Source: an uncultured Porphyromonadaceae bacterium
GTDB taxonomy: Bacteria; Bacteroidota; Bacteroidia; Bacteroidales; Muribaculaceae
Length of the DNA: 64,000 nucleotides
NCBI GenBank assembly: GCA_900541555.1
Contig: UQKE01000006.1
Location: forward strand, 14,315 to 78,314
Reading direction: 5' to 3'
The position numbers were made by a program, and so were the translations under genes. Shown in pieces: positions 46,508-55,671 of the stretch (positions are counted from its first letter, which is position 1; every line of letters starts with the position of its first letter). The notes below the pieces were generated by a model. That model was given only the letters and a program-made list of their open reading frames with translations. It was not told the DNA's origin and made no database searches.

Positions 46508-47083
46508 TTATTCTGCAGCTTCTGCCGGAGCTTCCGGAGCTTCTGCCGGAGCAGCATCTTCGGCATTCTCAGCAGCTGCGGCAGCAATTTCTTCTGCCTT
46601 CTTTGCAGCCTCAGCTTCAGCAATTTCAGCTTTCTTCTTTGCCACTAATTCTGCTTTTGCAGCATTTTTCTTCTTTTCTTCTTCTAAGCGGTTGCTTTCT
46701 GCTTGACGCTTGTCGCTTGCCAATTTTTCTTTCTTCGCAGCTACTTTTGCTTCACGTTCCTTTTTCCACGCATCGAAACGACGTTGCGCTTCTTCTTCCG
46801 TGAACGCGCCTTTTTTCACTCCGTTAAGCAAGTGCTTCATCAAAAGCACGCCTTCATTTGATAAAATACGGTGAACTGTATCCGTCGGTTGCGCACCTAC
46901 GCCAACCCAATACAAAGCTCTTTCGAAATTTAAACTTATTGTAGCAGGATTAGTGTTCGGATTGTATGAACCTATCCTTTCAATAAATCTACCATCTCGT
47001 GGCGCCCTGCTATCGGCGATGACAATCGGATAAAACGGATAACCTTTGCGTCCATGACGCTGCAGTCTGATTTTTGTTGCCAT
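46508..47083 (-). CDS. rpsP: 30S ribosomal protein bS16 with long alanine/glutamate-rich tail
   Basis: The first about 85 residues are the conserved bS16 core ([60 protein letters not shown]). The tail of about 100 residues is Ala/Glu/Lys-rich, first a charged probable helix ([20 protein letters not shown]) and then repeats of [11 protein letters not shown] type. Total length 191, about twice that of E. coli bS16; such extensions are common in Bacteroidota. It is monocistronic, with its own promoter and terminator. Confidence 0.95.
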   Translation of the reverse strand: MATKIRLQRHGRKGYPFYPIVIADSRAPRDGRFIERIGSYNPNTNPATISLNFERALYWVGVGAQPTDTVHRILSNEGVLLMKHLLNGVKKGAFTEEEAQRRFDAWKKEREAKVAAKKEKLASDKRQAESNRLEEEKKKNAAKAELVAKKKAEIAEAEAAKKAEEIAAAAAENAEDAAPAEAPEAPAEAAE

Positions 47084-47124
47084 TAAAAATTAGTTTAAAT
47101 AAGATTGTATTTTTATATCGCGTG

Positions 47125-47156
47125 CAAAGGTACGATTTTTTAAAGCACCCGACAAC
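47125..47156 (-). promoter_or_regulatory. Promoter GTTG-N20-TACCTTTG for rpsP
   Basis: On the minus strand GTTG (47156-47153) and TACCTTTG (47132-47125) have consensus spacing, about 42 bp before the rpsP ATG. Confidence 0.65.
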
Positions 47157-47205
47157 ATTTTCACTATTTATTTCCATATAATTCGATTTTTCCCATTTTT
47201 AATCA

Positions 47206-47213
47206 TACCTTTG
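47206..47213 (+). promoter_or_regulatory. -7 box TACCTTTG for the TsaC-like gene
   Basis: TACCTTTG is an exact -7 match. The transcript would begin a few bases after 47213, at or past the ATG at 47216, so it supports the ATG at 47237 as the real start of the gene. Confidence 0.6.
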
Positions 47214-47236
47214 TAATGCGACATTATCCACACGAC

Positions 47237-47800
47237 ATGGAAGAAGATATAAAAAAAGCACTTGATATTTTACGCAATGGCGGCGTGATCCTCTATCCCA
47301 CCGACACCATTTGGGGAATCGGATGCGATGCGACAAACTCGGCCGCCGTCAATCGAATATATGCAATCAAGCAGCGGCAAGAACATAAGGCGATGCTCGT
47401 ATTGCTGGACCGAGCCGACAAACTCGAACGTTATGTCGACGATGTGCCCGATATGGCCTATACGCTTAACGAAATAAGCGAACGCCCCATCACAATCATA
47501 TACGACCACGCGCGGCATCTTGCGCCCGAGCTGTTGGGAGAGAACGACAGTGTCGGCATCCGAATAAGCCGCGAGCCTTTCACCCAACGGTTGTGCGCGG
47601 CTTTGAAAAAACCGATTGTTTCGACCTCTGCCAATATCAGCGGCGAGCCGTCGCCTGCTTTTTTCGACGAGATTTCCGAGAAAATTAAAAATGCTGTCGA
47701 CTACATTGTTGGATACCGGCAAAACGACAAAACGCCCCACCAGCCATCGAGCGTAGTGAAGTTGTCGGCAGACAATGTCATAAAAATTTTAAGACCTTGA
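47237..47800 (+). CDS. TsaC/Sua5/YrdC family threonylcarbamoyl-AMP synthase-like protein
   Basis: This family makes threonylcarbamoyl-AMP for the t6A modification of tRNAs that read ANN codons. The 187-residue product (start 47237, chosen because the promoter -7 box lies at 47206-47213) has GGVILYPTDTIWGIGCDA (about 14-31), the KQRQEHKAMLVLL segment and the STSANISGEPSP motif (about 134-145). It lacks the extra Sua5 domain, so it is the short TsaC/YciO type. YciO-like paralogues have different kinetics, so t6A function is likely but not certain. Overlaps the next gene. Confidence 0.88.
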   Translation: MEEDIKKALDILRNGGVILYPTDTIWGIGCDATNSAAVNRIYAIKQRQEHKAMLVLLDRADKLERYVDDVPDMAYTLNEISERPITIIYDHARHLAPELLGENDSVGIRISREPFTQRLCAALKKPIVSTSANISGEPSPAFFDEISEKIKNAVDYIVGYRQNDKTPHQPSSVVKLSADNVIKILRP

Positions 47801-49224
47801 ACAACGCCCATAAATTATTAGCCCGATACATCGTTTGCGACTATGTAGCCGCAAATATTGCATGGATGCTGTTTATTGCCATCAGATACTATTTGACAAA
47901 AGACAGCATTTACATGCAAGATGTCGAGTCGCTTTGGCAATACATGCAATTCCGCGACGTATACAGAGGGCAGATTCTCTTCCCTATATTAATGGTTTTC
48001 ATCTTTTATCTCTCCGGATACTACAACACCGTTTATTTCAAATCAAGGCTCCAAGAATTTCTAACCACATTGTTTTCCTCGTTCATCGTTGCGATTATAA
48101 GCTATTTCATTATCCTCATCAACGACAATTTTGTCGAACGCCAACGAAATTATGAGCTAATCGCGTCAATGTGGGGTGTCATCTTCATATGCGTTTATCT
48201 TCCCCGATTCCTGACGACAAGAAGCATTATGAAGAAAATACAACATGGGCACATTTGTTTCCGCACGCTGATTATTGGTCTCAACCAATCGACCATGGCT
48301 GTAAAAAATGCCATCAAAAACTCACGCTATTCGATGGGATACAAAATAGTGGGAGTAATCCCTTTCGACAATGAAACCCCCGGCGACGAATTCGACCTTC
48401 CGGTGTTTAAAATGAGCGATTTGGATGAAATATGCCGGAACCAAAATATCCAAAACATCATCATTGCCACAGAAAATCGCGACAATAAAACGACCCTCAA
48501 TCTCATCAATCGCTTGTTCCGCTACGACATTCCAATAAAAGTAGCGCCGGAACTTTACGACATCATCACTTCCCGCGTTCGGCATGTCAACATCATTGAA
48601 GAGCCGTTCATCAACATCACACAAAACGCAATGCCGGAATGGCAAAAAAGCGTGAAAAGGGCACTCGACATTGTCGTCTCTGTCATTGCATTAATATGCC
48701 TATCCCCTTTTTTCCTGCTCATCGCATTATTAATAAAACACGACTCCAAAGGGCCTGTCCTATATCGCCAAGAACGAATTGGAATGCGCGGAAAAACTTT
48801 CCACATCTACAAATTCCGCACGATGGTTGCCAATGCAGAATCCGACCGGAAGCCGCAACTGACATCGGAAAAAGATCCCCGCATCACAAAAATAGGCCAC
48901 TTCCTGCGAAAATACAGAATAGACGAAACTCCGCAATTTTGGAATGTCGTCAAAGGCGACATGTCGATCGTCGGGCCTCGTCCGGAACGTCGATATTTTG
49001 CAGACAAAATCATAGATACGGCACCATACTACGCCCTTACATACCAAGTGCGCCCGGGGATCACCTCGTGGGGAATGGTGAAATTCGGATATGCCCAGAA
49101 TGTCGATGAAATGATCGAACGTTCCAAATACGACTTGATTTACTTGGAAAACATGTCGCTCCTTGTCGACATCAAAATAATTATCTACACTATCAAAACC
49201 GTACTCACAGGAAAAGGGATGTAA
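47797..49224 (+). CDS. Polyprenyl-phosphate sugar-1-phosphate transferase (exopolysaccharide/O-antigen initiation)
   Basis: The start is a TTG that overlaps the previous stop (TTGA); no ATG occurs before residue 24 and the first residues resemble family N-termini, so TTG is accepted. The 475-residue product has four N-terminal membrane helices (about 10-115), a CoA-binding-like Rossmann region (about 145-240, FRTLIIGLNQSTMAVKNA), a fifth helix (about 288-308) and the catalytic bacterial sugar transferase domain (KGPVLYRQERIGMRGKTF, YKFRTM, LRKYRIDETPQFWNVVKGDMS split, IVGPRPER). It transfers a hexose 1-phosphate to undecaprenyl phosphate to start glycan assembly. No glycosyltransferase cluster surrounds it. 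Confidence 0.9.
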   Translation: MNNAHKLLARYIVCDYVAANIAWMLFIAIRYYLTKDSIYMQDVESLWQYMQFRDVYRGQILFPILMVFIFYLSGYYNTVYFKSRLQEFLTTLFSSFIVAIISYFIILINDNFVERQRNYELIASMWGVIFICVYLPRFLTTRSIMKKIQHGHICFRTLIIGLNQSTMAVKNAIKNSRYSMGYKIVGVIPFDNETPGDEFDLPVFKMSDLDEICRNQNIQNIIIATENRDNKTTLNLINRLFRYDIPIKVAPELYDIITSRVRHVNIIEEPFINITQNAMPEWQKSVKRALDIVVSVIALICLSPFFLLIALLIKHDSKGPVLYRQERIGMRGKTFHIYKFRTMVANAESDRKPQLTSEKDPRITKIGHFLRKYRIDETPQFWNVVKGDMSIVGPRPERRYFADKIIDTAPYYALTYQVRPGITSWGMVKFGYAQNVDEMIERSKYDLIYLENMSLLVDIKIIIYTIKTVLTGKGM

Positions 49225-49228
49225 AAAA

Positions 49229-51040
49229 ATGCCAACTGCGAAACTCTATATAAAAAATCATGCCAATGCCATCCTTTTGCGCGTGCTGCAATGGAGAGAG
49301 GATCATATAAAAGAGAAACAATTCCTCCTCATTTTAGCTTTTGTAATTGGCATTTTGTCGGGGTTTGCAGCCTTGTTGCTCAAATTTCTCATTGCGGCCA
49401 TTGCATCCATGCTCACCGAGCATCTGAATATGACAGGGGCCAACTATTGGTTTCTCATCTATCCCGTTGTCGGGATTTTAATTGCGGGGCTTTACGTGCG
49501 CTTTGTTGTCAAAGACAACATTTCCCACGGTGTGACGAGAGTGCTTTATGCCATATCGCAAAACAAAAGCCGGTTGAAATTCCACAACACATACACCTCT
49601 GTGGTCGCCAGTTCCATAACAATCGGATTTGGAGGCTCTGTCGGAGCAGAAGGTCCCATCGTCAACACGGGGGCTGCCATTGGCTCAAATCTTGGCAGCA
49701 TGTTTCGTCTCTCCCCCCAAATACTAATGATGTTGGTGGGTAGCGGGGCCGCTGCCGGTGTCGCCGGCATATTCAAAGCCCCCATCGCCGGCATGCTTTT
49801 TGCCATTGAAGTTTTAATGATCGACTTGACAACCGTATCGGTCATGCCATTGCTTGTTTCGTCGATCACAGCAGCTACAGTTTCTTATATATTTACCGGT
49901 TATAGCCCCGAATTCAGCTTTGACCAAAGCGAAGCATTTTTAACCAATAAAATTCCGTACGTCATCATCCTTGGCATCATTTGCGGTTTTGTGTCGCTTT
50001 ATTTCACAAAAATTTCCAATGCCATCGAGAATGTCTTTGCATCTTTGAAAAGCCCATGGACACGATTCGCGCTTGGAGCAGTCGTATTAAGCGGGCTAAT
50101 TTTCTGCTTTCCTCCACTTTATGGGGAGGGATACGATGCCATTTCCAAACTACTCAACGGCGACCCGACGACACTTCTGGACGGTAGTGTGTTCTACTCA
50201 TTCCGCGACAATGCTTGGTTTGTTCTCATCTTTCTATTAATGATTATTCTAACCAAAGTTTTCGCCACAAGCGCAACCAACGGAGGAGGCGGGGTCGGCG
50301 GAACTTTTGCGCCATCGCTTTATGTCGGATGTATGGCAGGATTCTTTTTTGCCTACTTTATCAACACCACAGGAATCATTCCCGGAGCAGAATTGTCTTG
50401 CAAAAATTTTGCGCTCATGGGCATGGCCGGCGTGATGTCGGGCGTGATGCACGCTCCTTTAATGGGAATATTTCTCACCGCAGAAATGACAGGCGGATAC
50501 CAACTATTCTTGCCACTGCTCATCGCTTCGACCATTTCATATTGCACCATTCGCCTATTCCTGCCGTATAGCATATATTCCATGCGTCTTGCCAAACGTG
50601 GAGAATTGCTTACGCACCATAAAGACAAAGCAGTGCTCACTCTTTTGAAAATGGACAGCGTCATTGAAAAAGATTTTACAGAAGTGCACCCCGAAATGAG
50701 TTTGAGAGAGATGGTGCAAGCAATATCGAAATCCGACCGAAACCTGTTCCCCGTCACAGACCGGCAAGGCAATCTCTTAGGAATAGTGCTGCTCAACGAT
50801 ATACGCAACATCATGTTCCGACCGGATTTATACGACCGAATGCATGTGCGCAAATTCATGAGCATGCCGCCGGCAAAGATAGAGGCCGACGACAATATGG
50901 AAAACGTGATGAGAATTTTTGACAGGACTAATGCTTGGAATCTGCCCGTGGTCAAAGACGGGAAATACATCGGCTTTGTCTCCAAATCAAAAATATTCAA
51001 TTCATACCGGCGTGTGTTACGCCACTATTCTGACGATTAA
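49229..51040 (+). CDS. ClC family chloride channel/transporter with C-terminal CBS domains
   Basis: The 603-residue inner-membrane protein has the ClC core (about 25-440) with the gating Glu141 in GSVGAEGPIVNTG, GGGGVGGTFAPSL (about 352-364), and a pair of CBS domains (about 475-600; LREMVQAISKSDRNLFPVTD, MENVMRIFDRTNAWNLPVV). At the position of the internal proton glutamate (E. coli ClC Glu203) it has Val195 (FAIEVLM), as in ClC channels, so uncoupled chloride conduction is possible. The gene is 4 bp after the sugar transferase and 13 bp before fmt. CBS domains suggest nucleotide control. Confidence 0.9.
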   Translation: MPTAKLYIKNHANAILLRVLQWREDHIKEKQFLLILAFVIGILSGFAALLLKFLIAAIASMLTEHLNMTGANYWFLIYPVVGILIAGLYVRFVVKDNISHGVTRVLYAISQNKSRLKFHNTYTSVVASSITIGFGGSVGAEGPIVNTGAAIGSNLGSMFRLSPQILMMLVGSGAAAGVAGIFKAPIAGMLFAIEVLMIDLTTVSVMPLLVSSITAATVSYIFTGYSPEFSFDQSEAFLTNKIPYVIILGIICGFVSLYFTKISNAIENVFASLKSPWTRFALGAVVLSGLIFCFPPLYGEGYDAISKLLNGDPTTLLDGSVFYSFRDNAWFVLIFLLMIILTKVFATSATNGGGGVGGTFAPSLYVGCMAGFFFAYFINTTGIIPGAELSCKNFALMGMAGVMSGVMHAPLMGIFLTAEMTGGYQLFLPLLIASTISYCTIRLFLPYSIYSMRLAKRGELLTHHKDKAVLTLLKMDSVIEKDFTEVHPEMSLREMVQAISKSDRNLFPVTDRQGNLLGIVLLNDIRNIMFRPDLYDRMHVRKFMSMPPAKIEADDNMENVMRIFDRTNAWNLPVVKDGKYIGFVSKSKIFNSYRRVLRHYSDD

Positions 51041-51053
51041 ATAAACTTCGAAT

Positions 51054-52022
51054 ATGACAAAAAACAATCTTAAAATAGTATTCTTCGGGACGCCCGAATT
51101 TGCAGTGGAAAGCCTTAAACGGTTAGTCGAAAACAACTTCAACATTTGCGCAGTTGTCACGGCTCCCGACAAGCAAGCCGGCCGCGGACAACATTTTGCC
51201 CAATCCGAGGTAAAAAAATTCGCCGTTGAACACGGTTTGCGGATAATGCAACCCGAAAAACTAAAAGATGAAAAATTTGTCGACGAACTACGCGCCATAA
51301 ATGCCGACTTGTTTATTGTCATCGCATTCCGGATGTTGCCGGAAGTTGTATGGGCCATGCCACGATTAGGCACATTCAACCTCCATGCATCTTTGTTGCC
51401 AAAATATCGCGGCGCAGCTCCGATAAATTGGGCTGTAATCAACGGTGAAACAGAAACCGGCGTTACCACATTTTTCCTTAAACACGAAATCGACACCGGC
51501 GATATCATCCAACAAAAGAAAATTTCTGTCGGCATAAAAGACAACGTAGGCATAATATACGACAAGCTTATGCATCTCGGAGCTGACATGGTAATCGAGA
51601 CTGTAAATGAAATCGCAAACGGGAATGTGCATACGACGCCACAAAGCGAATTAGAGTCGGGAACAATGCCTACTCCCGCCCCCAAAATATTTAAAGACAC
51701 ATGCCATATCGATTGGAACCAACCGGCAATATCTGTTTACAATTTGATTCGGGGTCTTTCTCCATATCCGGCAGCATGGACGCAATTCAAGAAAAATGAC
51801 AAAACTTATCAAATCAAAATCTTTGAAACTGAATTGCCAACTGCATTTACCGAAGATTCATCTACTCAACCCGGACATGCGTATGCCCAAAATGGCAAAC
51901 TTTTCATTGCTTGCAATGATGCCAAATTAGAAATTCTGTCGCTTCAACTCGCAGGAAAAAAACGAATGTCGACCGCCGAATTTCTTCGAGGATTTGAATT
52001 GAACGACATCGTCTTTGAATAA
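51054..52022 (+). CDS. fmt: Methionyl-tRNA formyltransferase
   Basis: Fmt formylates initiator Met-tRNA using 10-formyl-THF. The 322-residue product has VFFGTPEFAVESL (about 8-20), the catalytic region FNLHASLLPKYRGAAPINWAVINGE split across about 107-129 (Asn, His and the following Asp of HEIDTGD near 147), and the C-terminal OB-like tRNA-binding domain (LSPYPAAWTQF, QLAGKKRMSTAEFLRG). It is last in the run from the TsaC-like gene and convergent with rmuC. Confidence 0.95.
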   Translation: MTKNNLKIVFFGTPEFAVESLKRLVENNFNICAVVTAPDKQAGRGQHFAQSEVKKFAVEHGLRIMQPEKLKDEKFVDELRAINADLFIVIAFRMLPEVVWAMPRLGTFNLHASLLPKYRGAAPINWAVINGETETGVTTFFLKHEIDTGDIIQQKKISVGIKDNVGIIYDKLMHLGADMVIETVNEIANGNVHTTPQSELESGTMPTPAPKIFKDTCHIDWNQPAISVYNLIRGLSPYPAAWTQFKKNDKTYQIKIFETELPTAFTEDSSTQPGHAYAQNGKLFIACNDAKLEILSLQLAGKKRMSTAEFLRGFELNDIVFE

Positions 52023-52048
52023 TCGGTGATTATTGACGCCCATCGCAA

Positions 52049-53350
52049 TCAATTGGCCGGCAACGATTTGGTGGCTTTCGCCCCCAATTCTTTAAGTTTT
52101 TGCGTCTTAGATATCAAGTTTCCATTGCCTGTCTGCAATTTGTTGAACGCCTTCTCGTAAGAATCGCGAGCTTTTTGCAAGCCGTTTCCGATGCCCTCCA
52201 TATCTTCAACAAATCCGACAAATTTGTCATACAATTTTCCTCCTTCTTCTGCTATTTTCAACGCATTCTTCGTCTGCTTGTCGCGATTCCACAATTGAGC
52301 GATCAGGCGCAAAGTGGATATCACATGCGCCGGACTGATAACGACCACTCGTTTCTCGTAAGCATCGGCCCACAAGTTTTTGTCCAGCGACATTGCCGCC
52401 ATGTAAGCATGCTCGTTCGGAATAAACATGAGGACATAATCCATCCGGCTGTCTTCTTCCATTCCGACATAATCTTGATACCGCTTGTTTTCCAACTCTC
52501 TCAAATGCGCTCTCACAGAAGCGACATGCGCTTTCCCATACTTCTCGCGTTCTTCTTCCGAATCGGCATTCACATAATTCACATAAGCCGACAACGACAC
52601 TTTCGAATCGATGACAATATATTTCTTGTCGGGCAAAACGACCACGACATCCGGACGCAAACGGCGGCTGTTGTCGCCCACTATCGTGCCGCCCTCGTCT
52701 TGGTGTGTCTTTTGCACATAATAATTTTCTCCTTCGATCAATCCGGATTTCTCTAAAATCGATTCCAACACCAATTCGCCCCAATCGCCCTGTACTTTCG
52801 TATTTCCGGTTAGAGCTTCCGTCAGTTCGCGTGCTTCTTTTCCTATCGATTTGTTCAACTCCATCAAGTGTTGCAAATGCTGATTCAACGCGCTGCGCTC
52901 TTTCGTTTCGTTCACATAAGTGTCGGTAATGGTCTTTTGGAAATCTGATATGTTGTCTTTCAAAGGTTTCAATATTTCAGCAAGGCGTTGTTCGCTTGTC
53001 TGTCGAAAATCTTTGGTGTGGCGATCGAATATTTCATTTGCCAAAACCTTGAATTTGGATTCAGTTTCCTTTTGCAATGTGGCATTAAAATTCTCCATGT
53101 TGTCGATTTTCTCTTTCAAACGCGCGTTTTCCATGCGTTCCACCGACAATTTTTCTTGCAATATTGCCACCTCTTCTCGCGCTTTTGCGTCTTGTGCCGA
53201 CAATCGATCTCGCTCTGCCGACAAAATTTGGAATGAGGTTTCCAATTCCTGCATACGCGACTTCGTGCCAACATTCGTTTTGCTTTTCATCCAAAGCGCG
53301 ACAACTGCCGCCAACAACAAAACAGACAAAATTACAACCACAACCGTCAT
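52049..53350 (-). CDS. rmuC: RmuC-family DNA recombination protein
   Basis: The 433-residue product has an N-terminal transmembrane helix (about 2-21), a long coiled coil (about 30-140; AKAREEVAILQEKLSVERMEN), and the RmuC nuclease-like core (about 190-400; GDWGELVLESILEKSGL, RPDVVVVLPDKKYIVIDSKVSL, VGMEEDSRMDYVLMFIPNE). RmuC limits recombination at inverted repeats in E. coli and has a PD-(D/E)XK-like fold; the DSKVS motif is its active-site signature. It has its own -7 box (53382-53389). Confidence 0.93.
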   Translation of the reverse strand: MTVVVVILSVLLLAAVVALWMKSKTNVGTKSRMQELETSFQILSAERDRLSAQDAKAREEVAILQEKLSVERMENARLKEKIDNMENFNATLQKETESKFKVLANEIFDRHTKDFRQTSEQRLAEILKPLKDNISDFQKTITDTYVNETKERSALNQHLQHLMELNKSIGKEARELTEALTGNTKVQGDWGELVLESILEKSGLIEGENYYVQKTHQDEGGTIVGDNSRRLRPDVVVVLPDKKYIVIDSKVSLSAYVNYVNADSEEEREKYGKAHVASVRAHLRELENKRYQDYVGMEEDSRMDYVLMFIPNEHAYMAAMSLDKNLWADAYEKRVVVISPAHVISTLRLIAQLWNRDKQTKNALKIAEEGGKLYDKFVGFVEDMEGIGNGLQKARDSYEKAFNKLQTGNGNLISKTQKLKELGAKATKSLPAN

Positions 53351-53381
53351 ATATTTTTATATTTAAAGACAACTCATTTGA

Positions 53382-53389
53382 CAAAAATA
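53382..53389 (-). promoter_or_regulatory. -7 box TATTTTTG for rmuC
   Basis: Minus-strand TATTTTTG matches TAnnTTTG, 31 bp before the rmuC ATG and close to the terminator of mutB. Confidence 0.5.
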
Positions 53390-53462
53390 ACAGAATCTCT
53401 CCGAAAACACAAATCAATAAACCATTCTGTCATCTCAATTTCAATGCAAACATCATCAGTAC

Positions 53463-53502
53463 ATAAAAATTCGGGAGAGAAAATAAATTTCCTCTCCCGA
53501 AT
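53463..53502 (-). terminator. Intrinsic terminator after mutB
   Basis: ATTCGGGAGAG (53469-53479) pairs with CTCTCCCGAAT (53492-53502); the minus strand continues with ATTTTTATG. Confidence 0.87.
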
Positions 53503-53529
53503 AAACAATTCAATCAAATGCTATCAATC

Positions 53530-55665
53530 TTATTCAGCTGCATTCAGAATTTCAAGCATCTTAATTGCAGAATAAGGAATGCGAGTGCCGGGGCCGAAGA
53601 TAGCTGCAACTCCTGCTTTATAAAGGAAATCGTAGTCTTGTGGAGGAATAACACCGCCGGCTACTACAATGATGTCCTCGCGGCCAAGCTTCTTCAACTC
53701 TGCTATCACTTGCGGTATAAGCGTTTTGTGTCCTGCTGCAAGCGAAGAAACGCCCAAGATATGGACATCGTTTTCCACTGCTTGCCGTGCAGCTTCTTCC
53801 GGAGTTTGGAACAACGGACCCATATCCACATCAAATCCGCAATCCGCATAACCGGTTGCCACTACTTTCGCGCCACGGTCGTGACCGTCTTGTCCCATTT
53901 TCGCAATCATGATGCGAGGCTGGCGGCCTTCTTTCTTCGCGAACTCTTCACACATTTTCTGTGCTTCCACAAAGTCCGGATCGTTTTTAGTTTCTGCTGA
54001 GTACACGCCTGATATTGTTCTAATTACTGCTTTATAACGTCCTACAACTTTTTCGCATGCATCGGAAATTTCTCCAAGCGTTGCACGAACGGAAGCTGCT
54101 TTCACTGCCAAATCCAGCAAATTGCCTTCTTTCGTCCGAACGCATTCCGTAATGTCGTCCAACGCTTTCTTGACAGCCGCTTCGTCGCGATGCGATTTCA
54201 AATACTCCAATCGTTCGATTTGCTCTTTTCTCACTTCCGTGTTGTCGATTTCGAGAATATCGATCGGAGCTTCTTTTTCAAGACGATACTTGTTCACGCC
54301 GACAATCGTTTGTTTGCCGGAATCGATACGAGCTTGCGTGCGCGCTGCTGCTTCCTCGATACGGAGTTTGGGAATACCCGTCTCGATTGCTTTCGCCATT
54401 CCGCCCAATTTCTCGATTTCTTGGATATGCTCCCATGCTTTATGCGCCAATTCGTTGGTCAACGCTTCTACATAATAAGAGCCGGCCCACGGGTCAATCT
54501 CCTTCGTAATGTAGGTTTCCTCTTGAATGTAGATTTGCGTATTGCGCGCGATACGTGCGGAGAAGTCTGTCGGCAAGGCGATGGCTTCGTCCAATGCGTT
54601 TGTATGCAACGATTGCGTATGGCCCAATGCTGCTCCCATTGCTTCAATACACGTACGACCGACGTTGTTAAACGGATCTTGTTCCGTCAACGACCAACCG
54701 GACGTTTGGCAGTGGGTACGCAATGCCAACGACTTCGGATTCTTCGGATTAAATTGCTTTACGATTTTAGCCCAAAGCATACGTGCAGCACGCATCTTTG
54801 CTATTTCCATGAAGAAATTCATTCCGATTGCCCAGAAGAATGAAAGACGAGGCGCAAACGCATCGATATCCATGCCGGCATTTACGCCCGCACGAAGATA
54901 TTCAAGTCCGTCGGCAAGCGTATAAGCCAATTCGATGTCGGCCGTGGCACCTGCTTCTTGCATGTGGTAACCGGAAATTGAAATCGAATTGAACTTCGGC
55001 ATGTTTTGCGACGTATATTCGAAAATGTCAGCAATAATACGCATCGAAAATTCCGGCGGATAGATATATGTGTTGCGCACCATGAATTCCTTCAAGATGT
55101 CATTTTGGATTGTACCGGCCATTTCTTCCAATTTTGCGCCTTGTTCCAATCCGGCATTGATATAAAATGCCAAAACCGGAAGCACTGCGCCATTCATTGT
55201 CATCGACACCGACATTTTGTTCAAAGGAATCCCGTCGAACAGCACTTTCATGTCTTCTACCGAACAAATCGACACGCCGGCTTTTCCGACATCGCCTACG
55301 ACACGAGGATGATCGGCATCGTATCCACGGTGTGTGGCAAGGTCGAACGCCACCGACAAGCCTTTCTGTCCCGACGCAAGGTTTCTACGATAAAATGCAT
55401 TGGATTCTGCCGCTGTGGAGAATCCGGCATACTGGCGGATAGTCCACGGACGAATTGCATACATGCCGCTGTACGGGCCACGCAAATATGGAGGAATACC
55501 GGCCACATAATCAAGGTGTTCGAGCCCTTCGAGGTCGGTTTTCGTGTAAATCGGCTTCACCGGTATCAATTCCGGAGTCACCCATTTTTCGCCTTCTGCA
55601 ATCGGGTTATGCTTGACATTAAAAGCATCCGATTTAATATCTATATTTTTAAAATTCGGTCTCAT
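53530..55665 (-). CDS. mutB: Methylmalonyl-CoA mutase large (catalytic) subunit
   Basis: MutB interconverts succinyl-CoA and methylmalonyl-CoA with adenosylcobalamin, a step of propionate production from succinate in Bacteroidales. The 711-residue product has the TIM-barrel substrate domain ([21 protein letters not shown] split near 85-105, [18 protein letters not shown]) and the C-terminal B12 domain with DxHxxG at Asp593-His595 ([10 protein letters not shown]), plus GVSSLAAGH and [10 protein letters not shown]. It lies 6 bp after mutA and ends in a terminator. No epimerase or decarboxylase gene is nearby. Confidence 0.97.
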   Translation of the reverse strand: MRPNFKNIDIKSDAFNVKHNPIAEGEKWVTPELIPVKPIYTKTDLEGLEHLDYVAGIPPYLRGPYSGMYAIRPWTIRQYAGFSTAAESNAFYRRNLASGQKGLSVAFDLATHRGYDADHPRVVGDVGKAGVSICSVEDMKVLFDGIPLNKMSVSMTMNGAVLPVLAFYINAGLEQGAKLEEMAGTIQNDILKEFMVRNTYIYPPEFSMRIIADIFEYTSQNMPKFNSISISGYHMQEAGATADIELAYTLADGLEYLRAGVNAGMDIDAFAPRLSFFWAIGMNFFMEIAKMRAARMLWAKIVKQFNPKNPKSLALRTHCQTSGWSLTEQDPFNNVGRTCIEAMGAALGHTQSLHTNALDEAIALPTDFSARIARNTQIYIQEETYITKEIDPWAGSYYVEALTNELAHKAWEHIQEIEKLGGMAKAIETGIPKLRIEEAAARTQARIDSGKQTIVGVNKYRLEKEAPIDILEIDNTEVRKEQIERLEYLKSHRDEAAVKKALDDITECVRTKEGNLLDLAVKAASVRATLGEISDACEKVVGRYKAVIRTISGVYSAETKNDPDFVEAQKMCEEFAKKEGRQPRIMIAKMGQDGHDRGAKVVATGYADCGFDVDMGPLFQTPEEAARQAVENDVHILGVSSLAAGHKTLIPQVIAELKKLGREDIIVVAGGVIPPQDYDFLYKAGVAAIFGPGTRIPYSAIKMLEILNAAE

Positions 55666-55671
55666 TTCTTT

